A DNA stretch of 64,000 bases, from NCBI GenBank assembly GCA_029339505.1, contig JAQISU010000115.1, forward strand, positions 6,999,001 through 7,063,000, given 5' to 3'. The notes beneath the pieces were generated by a model. That model had not been told where the DNA came from, ran no database searches, and saw nothing but the letters and a program-made list of their open reading frames with translations. The translations under genes and the position numbers were made by a program. Below are positions 48,442 through 58,517 of the stretch, in pieces (the first letter of the stretch is position 1; each line of letters opens with the position of its first letter). The stretch comes from Unio delphinus. Its lineage: Eukaryota; Mollusca; Bivalvia; Unionida; Unionidae.

Positions 48442-51400
48442 GTGTCCAGTATAAACGTGTTTAAATTATTGGATTGGTTATATATCTATATTCATATTAC
48501 AATTGTCATGTCATCCCTTAAGGACTTGGTTGCCTTAGGCAAAGAATTTGGATATGAAGGTGAAAGCTTAAGGAGATTTATTCAAGAAGAACAAGCCCGG
48601 GAAAGGGAAGAAAGGGCAAGGTCAAGGGAATTAGAAAGGGAATTAGAAAAGGAAAAGGGGGAGGCCGAAGAAAGGAAAAGGGAATTAGAAAGGGTAGCCG
48701 ATGAAAGGAAACGGGAATTAGAAAGGGAATCCGAAGATAGGAAATGGGCATTTGAGAAGGATAAGATAGAATTAGAGAAGCAGGCCCAAAGGGAAAAGAT
48801 AGAATTAGAGAAGCAGGCCGAAAAGGACAAGATAGAATTAGAGAAGCAGGCCGAAAAAGACAGGATAGAATGGGAAATGGAAGCGGAGCAAAAGCGAATA
48901 GAGTTAGATAAACTAGCTAGAGTAGAAATGTTAGAGTTAGAAGAAAGAGCAAAACAACGGGATCATGAGCGTAAGGTAGAATTAGCAACATCTGGAAGAG
49001 AACACGATTCTGCCACTAACAAATTAAGGGGCCCCAAATTACCTCCCTTTGACGATGAAAAAGATAACATAGATAGTTATCTTCATCGGTTTGAGCGGTA
49101 TGCCGAAAACCAGAAGTGGAGTCAAAATGACTGGGCGCTGCATCTGAGTGCTTTATTAAAAGGTAAAGCACTGGATGTATACACGCGACTTCCTAGGGAC
49201 GATGTGTTTAAGTACGACGTCCTAAAGGAAGCACTTCTCAAAAGGTACGAGCTCACTGAACAAGGTTTTCGAAAAAAGTTCAGGTATAGCAAGCCCGATA
49301 AGGGAGAAACCTTTGGTCAGTTCACCGTCAGAATTGCGAACTATTTTGAGCGGTGGATTGAATGCGGCAAAGCGGTGAAAACGTTTGAAGGGTTGACTGA
49401 TTTCTTGCTCAGAGATCAATTATTTAATACAGTTGGGCGAGAATTAGATCAATTTCTGAAGGAGAAAGTCTTCACAAACGTAAAAGATATGGCTAAGCAA
49501 GCCGATTTATTTGCCGAAGCTCATGGGGGAACTCAGAACGTGGTTTTAAAAGATTTTAAGTCTGGAAACCAGTCTGTAAGACCTATGCCTAGGGAGCCTG
49601 TAAAATCAGCTGAGGTAAAAAGGTCAGTTGGGAATCCAGTTTTTCAGCGTGTGCGGTGTTTCTTGTGTAATGCATTGGGTCATGTTCAAAAAGACTGTCC
49701 TAAAAGAAAGGCACTTATACATAAGGTAGCAGTGGCTATACAAAGTAAAGGTATATCCGATAACAACGTACATGTAGAACCTTGTATTCATTCACTTGGC
49801 ACGTGTTTATTTCCTGAAGCGCGCGTACCAACCGCGAGAGGGTTTGTCAACGGTCGAGAAGTCGTGGTATTGCGTGACACTGGTTGTACGGGCGTAGTGA
49901 TCAAACGTAGTCTCGTGCAGGATAACCAAATGCTCGGGTGGGAATCCCCATGTATGTTACTTGATCAGACGATGGGTAGCATTCCCGTAGCAAGGATCAC
50001 AGTAAAAACACCTTTCTTAACGGGAACTGTTGATGCCCTTTGTATGGACAATCCTATTTACGATCTGACGATCGGTAATGTTGAAGGTTCCCGTCTTCCA
50101 ACCATAGCCGATTTTAAAATACCTTTGGCTCAGGCAGTCGAAACGCGAGCGCAAACACGGCGAGAGAAAACCGCGTTTCATAAATTAATAGTCCCTGAAT
50201 CGATCTCAGGAATTTCCCGTGATGATTTCAAACAAGAGCAAGATCGTGATGAATCCATCAGAACAATTGTTGAGAAAATCACGTCCGGCGCGATTAAACA
50301 TTGCAAGCGTGGGGGTAGCTCTAGATTCGTACGCAAGAACGGATTAATTCATAGGGAGTTTAGCGCTCGGGAGGGTAATAAGTATTGGCAAGTGGTCGTA
50401 CCCCAGAGATATAGATCTCAAGTACTTAGGGTGGCGCATGAGTCAAGCATGGCAGGACACCTAGGTAAGGCTAAGACCACTAGCAGGGTAGTCGCTGAAT
50501 TCTACTGGCCCGGTGTTAATGGCGATGTCACACGGTTCTGTAGGTCGTGCGACGTATGTCAGAAAACCGTTTGTAAGGGAAGGGTCACAAGGGTGCCCTT
50601 AGGACAAATGCCATTAATAGATACACCGTTTAAAAGAGTGGCAGTAGATATTGTAGGACCAATACACCCGGTTACCGAAAGAAAGAATCGGTACATACTT
50701 ACTCTGGTTGATTACGCAACCAGATACCCCGAAGCCGTAGCGTTACCAACTATTGAAACGGAAAGGGTAGCTGAAGCATTAGTTGATATCTTCAGTAGGG
50801 TAGGGGTGCCAGAGGAAATCCTCACTGATTGTGGTGCCCAATTCACCTCTGACCTCATGGGTGAAATAAGTAGGCTGTTATCCATCAAACAGCTAAACAC
50901 TACCCCATACCATCCGATGTGCAATGGACTGGTAGAGAAGTTTAATGGTACCCTGAAAAGCATGCTACGGAAGATGTGCGCGGAACGTCCGCAAGACTGG
51001 GACCGTTATTTAAACGCTGTTCTGTTCGCGTACCGTGAAGTACCGCAGGAAAGTTTAGGGTTCTCACCCTTTGAACTGTTGTATGGTAGAACGGTTCGAG
51101 GCCCGATGCGGATACTACGCGAACTATGGACTGGTGATGTCTCGAACGAGGAAATAAAAACGACTTACCAGTACGTGTTAGATCTAAGAAATAAACTTGA
51201 GAGTACATGCCAGATGGCACGTGACGAATTGATTAAATCGGGGCGCAGATATGCCAAGTATTACAACCGCAGAGCGCGTAATAGGAAATTTCTTGTGGGA
51301 GATCAGGTGCTATTGCTTCTTCCAACGAGTTCGAATAAGTTATTAGTCCAGTGGAAAGGTCCATATGAAGTTAAAGAAGTAAAAGGTGACATGGACTATA

Positions 51401-51495
51401 AAATTGACATGGACGGTAATGTAAAGACATTCCATGCAAACATGCTCAAGTTATACATCAAGAGACAGAGCGACAATGTCAATAAGGGGAGTTGA
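48442..51495 (+). CDS. Gag-protease-integrase polyprotein of the nested retroelement (no RT)
   Basis: 1,017 residues, intact. A likely true start is Met23 (MSSLKDLVALGKEF). A charged coiled coil spans about 45-190, followed by a retroviral-type capsid region (about 205-370), a CCHC zinc knuckle (C406, C409, H414, C419) and an aspartic protease DTG (D479). The integrase follows directly: zinc motif H666, H673, C703, C706; catalytic core D736, D796, E832 (35 residues between the last two); and a GPY/F-type VQWKGPYEV near 955. Integrase follows protease without RT-RNase H, the order known for Gmr1-like Ty3/gypsy elements, whose RT comes last. Here RT-RNase H is deleted. Confidence 0.92.
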   Translation: MSSINVFKLLDWLYIYIHITIVMSSLKDLVALGKEFGYEGESLRRFIQEEQAREREERARSRELERELEKEKGEAEERKRELERVADERKRELERESEDRKWAFEKDKIELEKQAQREKIELEKQAEKDKIELEKQAEKDRIEWEMEAEQKRIELDKLARVEMLELEERAKQRDHERKVELATSGREHDSATNKLRGPKLPPFDDEKDNIDSYLHRFERYAENQKWSQNDWALHLSALLKGKALDVYTRLPRDDVFKYDVLKEALLKRYELTEQGFRKKFRYSKPDKGETFGQFTVRIANYFERWIECGKAVKTFEGLTDFLLRDQLFNTVGRELDQFLKEKVFTNVKDMAKQADLFAEAHGGTQNVVLKDFKSGNQSVRPMPREPVKSAEVKRSVGNPVFQRVRCFLCNALGHVQKDCPKRKALIHKVAVAIQSKGISDNNVHVEPCIHSLGTCLFPEARVPTARGFVNGREVVVLRDTGCTGVVIKRSLVQDNQMLGWESPCMLLDQTMGSIPVARITVKTPFLTGTVDALCMDNPIYDLTIGNVEGSRLPTIADFKIPLAQAVETRAQTRREKTAFHKLIVPESISGISRDDFKQEQDRDESIRTIVEKITSGAIKHCKRGGSSRFVRKNGLIHREFSAREGNKYWQVVVPQRYRSQVLRVAHESSMAGHLGKAKTTSRVVAEFYWPGVNGDVTRFCRSCDVCQKTVCKGRVTRVPLGQMPLIDTPFKRVAVDIVGPIHPVTERKNRYILTLVDYATRYPEAVALPTIETERVAEALVDIFSRVGVPEEILTDCGAQFTSDLMGEISRLLSIKQLNTTPYHPMCNGLVEKFNGTLKSMLRKMCAERPQDWDRYLNAVLFAYREVPQESLGFSPFELLYGRTVRGPMRILRELWTGDVSNEEIKTTYQYVLDLRNKLESTCQMARDELIKSGRRYAKYYNRRARNRKFLVGDQVLLLLPTSSNKLLVQWKGPYEVKEVKGDMDYKIDMDGNVKTFHANMLKLYIKRQSDNVNKGS

Positions 51496-51529
51496 AAATA
51501 TAGGCGCAGACTACTTGAGTAGGGCATGA
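51494..51529 (+). pseudogene. Relic of the RNase H C-terminus
   Basis: In a different frame from the polyprotein and overlapping its TGA, this 12-codon stretch reads ENIGADYLSRA and stop. A GADYLSR-type end is typical of the last residues of Ty3/gypsy RNase H (compare the common V.ADALSR ending). It marks where the deleted RT-RNase H block used to end; the deletion joint is at about 51485-51495. Confidence 0.6.
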
Positions 51530-51678
51530 TGGGAAATTTGTATGAATTTGCCCAGTAATAAAATCCAGTTTGTAGTATAACCAGTGTAAATGTTGTAAGA
51601 TATCATCAGTAGTTATTTTTCTTCTATTCTGTGTTAGTTTTAAAAATGTGTACATTTTTATTCTTAGGGGGGAGGTAT

Positions 51679-53254
51679 TGTCACAGAATTAGGCGAAAAT
51701 TTGAACTGATTTTTGTTGTACTTGAATTGCAAACGAAACTCACCATTTTCTTGATTACGTCGTACACGCATTACCTGGGGTGATTAAGTGGCGTGTAACG
51801 ATTTGCATGTGCCAATTTGTAATTTACATGAAATCCGAAATACTCGTTTTACGTGGTGTACGGCAAGCTCGATGTGATTTATGTTCACCTATTGAGAGTA
51901 TATAAGGCGAACTATTTATCATAATTTTTTACGGGAACCAAAATATCTAATCGAAGGATAGATAACCTCGTCTTGCAAATCTCCAGCCAAAGGGGTGGGT
52001 GTTAAATTTACATTTCGTTTTATTGTGAATTTTATTCAGATTATCATTTCGTATAATGATGCTTTTATTGCAATTAAACGTGGAATATTTGGAATTACTA
52101 GTCACTTTTAGACTTTAAATACAATATCGTAATCTACGGCTTAGATTATTTTTGAGACAACTATTATTAGTCTGGTTTTGTTTATTATAGTTGATTCAGT
52201 CTGATTCCAGCTGATTCCGTCGTTGATTCCGTCGTTGATTCCGTCGTTGATACCGTAGAAGTACATCACTGATAGCGCATCTAATAACATCGTTGATACC
52301 GTAGCTGCTAATAACATCGTTGATACCGTAGCTGTTAACACATCTGATACCATCTTTTGATAAACGTCTTTAATATCGTCTGATTTGTTGTGGGACATCT
52401 ATTGTTTGTTCTGGAACATCTCTGTATAAATATCTGAATGTGCTTGTGCCGTTAATTTGTGCAAACGGAATTGAAGTATCTGTCTGTGTGTCGAACTGTC
52501 TGTTCGTCAACATCTGTGTAACATGTAAATATCCGGAAAGCTAGAAGTCCGAGTGTCGGAGCTGTCTTAGAGTTGTAAAACGTCCGGGTTGACATCTAGG
52601 GGAGTGAGGAACCGTTGGTTCGGGTAGATGTTGTATGCTGTCTGAACGTATAACTGTGGTGGATCCGTGTAGGGAAACGTCCGATAATAGTATTGGTCAA
52701 CCCTCGGTTCTCGGGGAAACTGGGAGACGATTCAACTGTTGCTGAATCGTGCGGTTATACAGGGGAGACACATAGGTGTATTGAAATTATAATATAATTT
52801 AATACATTGTTGTATTTGCATGCTTATGTCAGATCGCAATAATATTTCAAGTGATCACATAGATATCAATAAAAGCTAGCAACTTGATTCAATACAAGTA
52901 TATGATCGTGCTAGTTATCGCAATCCATCGTGCGATAGATAGTTTATCGTTTGTGTTTATTTTTTTTTCGTAAATCATACTTGCATTTATTTAACTTTCG
53001 TAAAGGATTCTTGGATCTGTGTATAATCCAAGAGATCCCTTTACATTTGTGATTCCTTTTGTATTGTTATTTAATTTGTTCATGTATTGTGAATGGTTGT
53101 GAGTTTAATTGTGGGTTGAGTGCATGAATTATTGTGTTGTTACATCTGTATTTTTTTCATTTATAATTTATTACATAAATTTATATTTTCTTTCACAAAT
53201 TGTGTTTGTATTGTTCATTTAATCCACCCTCCTCTCGGTAACAATTCTGTTACA
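51679..53254 (+). repeat. 3' LTR (1,576 bp)
   Basis: Same length and ends as the 5' LTR. The two visible substitutions are in the CCTCGTCTTGC and GGGGTGGGTG segments (near 51972 and 51997). Near-identity points to a recent insertion. Confidence 0.95.
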
Positions 53255-53259
53255 GATTA

Positions 53260-53780
53260 TTGCAACAGAATCTAGTACCATTGAAATATAATTTTATTTG
53301 TAGTGCCTCTGAAATATTTTTACTACTGAAATAATTTTATTTGTAGTGCCTCTGAAATATTTTTACTTTTTTGCCTGTTTATCACTGATTTTGTGTTTTT
53401 TTTTGTACCATTTTGTACCATTTTGATGGTTTTTTCAGTTGAGATTTTACGGTCAAGTAGTCGATTTTGCATGGGATTTTCCATAAGAAAAAGCTGTTAG
53501 GATTGATTTTCATTGATTTTGAGCCAATTTTCATCAATTTTTGCCTGTTTTCAGCGATTTTTGGTCATTTTTCATCGATTTTTATCAAAAAACCACGTAG
53601 GGTCAAGTAGTCGATTTTGCATGGGATTTTCCGTAGAGAAAAGCTGTTAGAATTTTATTCAGTGATTTTTTATTCAGTGTGAAATAGTTTTTGATAATTT
53701 CAATCAAAAAGTGCTAAAAAAATATGAAAATCCCATTGAGATTTTACGGTCACAATCAAAAAATGATAAGGGTCGGGCAA
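53260..53780. promoter_or_regulatory. Maverick control region, right half
   Basis: Repeats the layout of 46300-46718. It has CTGAAATATTTTTACT units near 53310-53370, then a TCACTGATTTTGTG block, then two copies of the GGTCAAGTAGTCGATTTTGC block at 53451 and 53601, again 150 bp apart, and a worn third near 53752. The LTR element therefore split a tandem duplication of about 400 bp. No open frame. Confidence 0.55.
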
Positions 53781-53828
53781 TCAATTTTCTTAAATTAGTG
53801 CTCGTAGGTTTCTAATTTTAAAGTTGAC

Positions 53829-54179
53829 TTATTTTTTCAATTCGTATTCGTTACCTAATTCTTTTCGTATCCCCTCTACGATAGTATACAACGGGACGAA
53901 CACACTGATGTCACTGGAAAATGAAAGAGAGTCTCTAATAGAATTCTGAATTCTTTTGATGAGTGCATATTTCTTTGGTAGCATATATTTATTGTTGTTT
54001 ACTCCGTATTCTATATCCTGAAAATCAGACACAATTTGATCAGGATTTAATCCATCTGATAGTTTGATATCCTGATTTTTCAATTTTGCTATTTCAACTA
54101 TGATGCTATTCATGTTTTCAGAATTCATTATTCTATAACATGACATATCTCTAATTGAAAAATATGACGCATCAGACAT
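53829..54179 (-). CDS. Unknown 116-residue protein of the Maverick early block
   Basis: An intact frame starting MSDASYFSIRDMSCYRIMNS and ending in a charged helix. No family recognised. Its start overlaps the end of the HNH gene by 8 bp (54172-54179), which supports a real, co-transcribed gene. Confidence 0.5.
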   Translation of the reverse strand: MSDASYFSIRDMSCYRIMNSENMNSIIVEIAKLKNQDIKLSDGLNPDQIVSDFQDIEYGVNNNKYMLPKKYALIKRIQNSIRDSLSFSSDISVFVPLYTIVEGIRKELGNEYELKK

Positions 54180-54666
54180 AACTAAATTGAATTTTTTGTC
54201 CGTTCTTTTTTGAAATCGCCGTCTTGGTTATCCCCTCTGCAACCTTTTGTACTGAGGGCATACAAATATCGAAAAATTTACCGGCTTCATTCATAGATGA
54301 AAATATTTTTTCTTCGTTAGTTGTTGTATTCAAAGATTTCACAGGTCTCGCTTTTTTCGAGCATTTTCCAGTCTTTCCTCGTTTGGTATTCTCACTTTGT
54401 GTGATAGCTTGCAGATTTGATAAAGAATTATTCTTTCGATTAGAATCCTTGTGATCGATAACAAAATCATCTTCGATCAATCCATAAAAACATTCATACA
54501 CGAAACGATGATTGCGATATTTCTTCTTCCCCCAAACAGTAAACCTCAAATACCCCATACCATTGTCAGCGCCAACTGGTTTCTTCAGTCTACAGTGTCT
54601 TACAACACCATCACTGGATGCTTCATAATTTGTAATCAAGGGATGCTGTCTGAATTCTTGGTTCAT
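54172..54666 (-). CDS. HNH endonuclease with NUMOD-type DNA-binding repeat
   Basis: 164 residues. The central HNH core HRFVYECFYGLIEDDFVIDH, then KDSNRKNNSLSNLQ and a following N, fits the HNH_3/NUMOD4-HNH class of phage and intron homing endonucleases. The C-terminal EEKIFSSMNEAGKFFD, SVQKVAEG and GQKIQFSYV region is a NUMOD1-like helix-turn-helix. It could be a free-standing homing nuclease or a domesticated replication or packaging nuclease. It sits beside the replication genes. Confidence 0.8.
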   Translation of the reverse strand: MNQEFRQHPLITNYEASSDGVVRHCRLKKPVGADNGMGYLRFTVWGKKKYRNHRFVYECFYGLIEDDFVIDHKDSNRKNNSLSNLQAITQSENTKRGKTGKCSKKARPVKSLNTTTNEEKIFSSMNEAGKFFDICMPSVQKVAEGITKTAISKKNGQKIQFSYV

Positions 54667-54680
54667 TCGTATACATAATA

Positions 54681-54803
54681 CTATTGTTTGTCTAATTCAT
54701 TGTTTGGTTCAATAATGAACCTTTCGATGTAGTCTTGAGGGGTTCTTATGATTTTGTCAAGGATGTTGTCAGCGTCAGGGTCAAAATTTGATTGATTGTC
54801 CAT
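54681..54803 (-). CDS. Small 40-residue ORF
   Basis: An acidic peptide with PQDYIERFIIEPN. It overlaps the end of the zinc-binding gene by 23 bp and ends 15 bp before the HNH start, so position and spacing suit a translated small gene. No homology is known to me. Confidence 0.35.
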   Translation of the reverse strand: MDNQSNFDPDADNILDKIIRTPQDYIERFIIEPNNELDKQ

Positions 54804-55047
54804 TTTTTATTCTTTTATCATAATAACGCTTCAATTCCCTGTATCGCTTACCACCGCAATTTAGACATAATCGTGATTTTTCCCTGACCCCAACCCCACA
54901 TCGAATACAGGGTAACGGACCAAGGCTTCCACGACGAAAGCTTTGCATATGATACCCACAGAACTCATTTCTGCATGATTTGTTACACGGGATTACTGAT
55001 CCAATCATAAGCCATTTGCAGTGATTCATTATACATAAATCTTTCAT
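54781..55047 (-). CDS. Small zinc-binding protein
   Basis: 88 residues with two cysteine/histidine clusters: C-N-K-S-C..N-E-F-C-G-Y-H (about 21-33) and C-I-R-C...C-L-N-C (about 47-64), then a basic tail. The pairs suggest one or two zinc ribbons or fingers. It is transcribed divergently from the polymerase-helicase gene with only 24 bp between start codons, implying shared regulation. A role as a replication or transcription accessory factor is inferred. Confidence 0.6.
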   Translation of the reverse strand: MKDLCIMNHCKWLMIGSVIPCNKSCRNEFCGYHMQSFRRGSLGPLPCIRCGVGVREKSRLCLNCGGKRYRELKRYYDKRIKNGQSIKF

Positions 55048-55071
55048 TTAAATGCTTGTTTTGATTATAGT

Positions 55072-58000
55072 ATGGAGGAGTTCGAGAGATTATCGAAAAT
55101 TAAGCCCTGGAAAAGTGTTCAATTTAATCTTGATAGAGTTTCTGATACACCAAAGAATAAAATTCTTGATAGAACCTTGATTAGTAAAATCAGAGACTGT
55201 TTTAATGAATTCAAGCGTGATGGGGCAGCTCATTGTTGGTCAACATTTCGAATTGATGGTGTTGTTGACGCTACCATGAATGATGAAAATGCAGCAGTGA
55301 TAATCTCAAATCTTGGGGAAGAAAGAAATTTTTTTCGAATAAAATTCCTTATCCGTGATGATGGAAAATGGATCATTAGGGACAAATACGAGCCTATTCT
55401 CAAGGACAAAAAAACTGTCACTGTGACTCAGGATTCAAAACCAGGAATTTTGACCGGAATTGATAAACCCTACTACGAAAGATCTTATCCTGTCACAGCA
55501 GTTGTTTACGGGATATATCCGCTCAATGACAAACCTGATATTGCAAAACTAGCACCCATGAAATATTCGACAGGGCTCAATTGTGTAGCAACACGAATAA
55601 TGGAACACTTCACAAATGCGTCCCGGGGAAATAAACTAACTGATCTAAGACGAAAAAAAATAACCGAATGGGAACTGACAGTGAAACAGCATGGGGCAAC
55701 AATTCAGGATATAGCTAAATTAGAAACATCATTGAGATTTCCAATATCAGTAACGACAATCACCGGAGAAGTATTATACGAATCGAAATATAAATCAAAA
55801 GGAGCCCCAATACAGATTTTTGATCATAACGAACATGCGTGGTCATCTGCAGTAACAATATTTCCACGGGATAGAACCGTAAAATATCTGTTTGGAACAG
55901 AAGAGTTTTTTTCAGAGCAGAAATTATTTGATGCTATTTACCATTTGAGTAAAAACGATCCTGTGTCAATGTGGCTATTTCATAGTCCTTCAGACGAGGA
56001 ATGTAGATTTGATCAGTTTGTAAGGCCTAACGGAGAATTGTACCGTACTGAAGAGCTGCATAATCAAATGAAACAACTAGCTAGTGAGTTTTCTGGGGAG
56101 GGGGAAGACAACGATCAATTATTAGCAAACTGTTTTACACTACCATCAATTGCAGCACATTTTGCTAGAAAGAAAAACGCGTGGAAACCAACACGATGTG
56201 AGTTTTTATCAGATGTCAGATTGTCCTGTCTTGAATACAGCCATGGAGGATTATGGAATACAAAATACACCGCTGATACCGTTATTTCAGTTGATATGAT
56301 TGCATGTTATCCAGGAAGTTTTCTTGGGTATGGAGAATGCGAGAAATATTTCAAACGATTTGGACACCCCACACACGAAATGACCCGTGTTGCTATTAAT
56401 GGACCACTGCCTGATTTTGATTTAATCGGATTCGCTTGTGTGGTATCATTTGAAATGGCTGAAGGACTTCATCCGTGTGGTTATCTTTGGATTGGTAAAC
56501 ACATGTCTGAAAAACACTGGATGCCAATAGTGTTATTACGGTATATGCTTGATTGTAAGATATTAAAATCATTAATTGTCAGTGAAGCAATTATATCCTA
56601 TCGAGCACAGAAATCAGTCTGGTTACCACAACCTGATCTAGAAAAAATAATTAGCGAAGAGCGGAAACTGTTTCCTGATTTTAATGAACAACAAATCATG
56701 AATTGGTCCAAACAGTTATTTGAAATCAGAAACAATGAAGCAAAAGATCTTGGACGAAGAATAATCGGTAAATTTACCCAAGGTGGCAAATACGACAATA
56801 CGAGATATTCTTCACGGTTAATTATAGACAATGCTGAATACGATTTTGTAATCGCGGATTTAACGAATAAAGGCCTATATGTCAATCGTAAGGACGCATT
56901 TATGTCCGATGGAACCAAATTGGGTACAATTGTTACTTACAATGATGGATACAATCCGCAGTACACACATTTGAGAGCTTCTATGCTTGGTTATGCTTCT
57001 ATTAATCTGTTTTCAATGATCAATAAATTTCCTAACACCGCAGTTAGAGTTGCCACTGATTCATTTTACATAAATAGCAAAATGGCTGATTTTAAGGCTA
57101 CTGGCAACGAGAATTGGGGGTCATGGAGAATTAAGAAAGAAATGATTCATGATTATATTCAATCAGCAGATGTTACCATTGAAAATAATTATTTAAAAAG
57201 CAATCAGTGTTCAGAATTTTCAAATGCACCACCGATTTCTGATCCAATATGCCGGTATAAAACAGTTTATTTAAACGGTTGTGGTTGGTCAGGAAAAACA
57301 ACCCGGGCAATTGAGTTATTTCGTGTTTCCAATCCAAACATGATTGTACTAACACCGACTCACAGACTTGCAAGAGAAATGATACAGAGAGGGGTAAATG
57401 CCTGTACCTATCACAGCTTTTTCCGATGGAAGGGAGATAAATGGACTCCTGAGCGTATGGGAGAGAAATTTATTCCTGAAATCATGATTTGGGATGAAAT
57501 AGACACAGTGTCAGAAGATGTATTAAAAATATTTCTTGAGTGGTTGTTATTGAAAAATACAAAAATCGTCATGTGCGGTGATCACGGCCAACCACCACCA
57601 TTTGTCGGTGCATCCCCCCCCCCCATGAATGGCTAAAGGGTTTTGTAGACTATTATGAAGAAATTGATACCGATCATAGATCACTTGATGAAAAATTAAA
57701 AGAATTTAAGAAACTAATTAGATTACAACCGGATAGAATCCAGTGTGAAATAGCCCGTGAAATAATTTCGGAAACTCCAATGAATGATTTCTGGGAAATG
57801 TGGAGACCAAACGATTTGATCATTGCAAGTAGAAAAATAGTCAGGGATACACTTCAGATGAAGTTATTTGAATTGCATAAACAAAAATTTGCAACACTTC
57901 CAGTGCCTCTTTGTTATAGGCCATCGGATACACGAAAACAGAACATTGAAGTTGATATTCCAGGCCTGACAGAGTCAGGGCGTGAAAAACAAATTCTGGT

Positions 58001-58517
58001 ATTAAATGATATTGTGCTGGTTGATATCAATGTCGTTGAAGATGCATTGCGTGCTAATAAATCCCCATGGACGCTAGGATACGCAGCAACAATACACTCT
58101 TCACAGGGATTAACTATATCAGATACAATTGTTTGGATAGTAGATAATCGCATAGAATGGTCGAATTTAGTCTATCTCGCAGTATCCAGAGTACGAAAAA
58201 TAAATCAACTTCGAAGAATTGTTTTCGATGATAATGACACCACAATAGATGATATTATTGATAAAAAACTCTCCGGTTACAAACAACAGGACAAAAAAAA
58301 ACAACGAGAATTTGATATTGATGCTGAATTAATAATCACTTTGAAGAAACAACAGAATAATCACTGCGCAAGTTGCAATTGTATAATGCGTTGGCAGTAT
58401 TCGGATAAGGATCCTCGCCAATTTACCGTTGACAGAAAAAATAACAATCTCGGTCATGTCAGAAATAATGTGATGTTGACTTGTCTTGAGTGCAATAGAC
58501 GCAAGGGTGCTAGTTAA
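55072..58517 (+). CDS. Fused B-family polymerase-like / SF1 helicase / HNH nuclease; frame break at C11
   Basis: About 1,148 codons in two frames joined at a run of eleven C (57614-57624). Residues 1-400 are an unknown N-terminal region with an IFDHNEHAW motif. The palm-like domain has motif A SVDMIACYPG (Asp408), a region-II-like GKFTQGGKYD (Lys567) and motif C RVATDSFYI (Asp663); the first Asp of the usual DTD is Ala. The SF1 helicase has Walker A GCGWSGKT (736-743), Walker B IMIWDEID (Asp808) and a GDHGQPPP motif III. Past the break come GYAATIHSSQG (motif V) and YLAVSRVRK (motif VI). The C-terminus is an HNH-type domain with C..C, TVDRKNNNLGHVRNNV and C..CN. It probably replicates the element in place of the canonical protein-primed Polinton polymerase. 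Confidence 0.75.

Larger units (their letters stand above)
46719..53254 (+). mobile_element. Ty3/gypsy (Gmr1-like) LTR retrotransposon lacking RT and RNase H
   Basis: A complete LTR-ORF-LTR unit of 6,536 bp. The flanks are GATTG (46714-46718) and GATTA (53255-53259), a 5-bp target duplication with one mismatch. The primer-binding site is TGGTGTCAGAAGTGGGAT at 48296-48313, complementary to the 3' end of a leucine tRNA as I recall it. A polypurine tract, AGGGGGGAGG, lies at 51666-51675. It is nested in the Maverick control region on the opposite strand to the virion genes. Confidence 0.92.

Noticed and set aside
48582..48830. Minus-strand serine/phenylalanine-rich frame over the Gag coiled coil
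   Set aside because: Complement of a glutamate/lysine-rich coiled coil.
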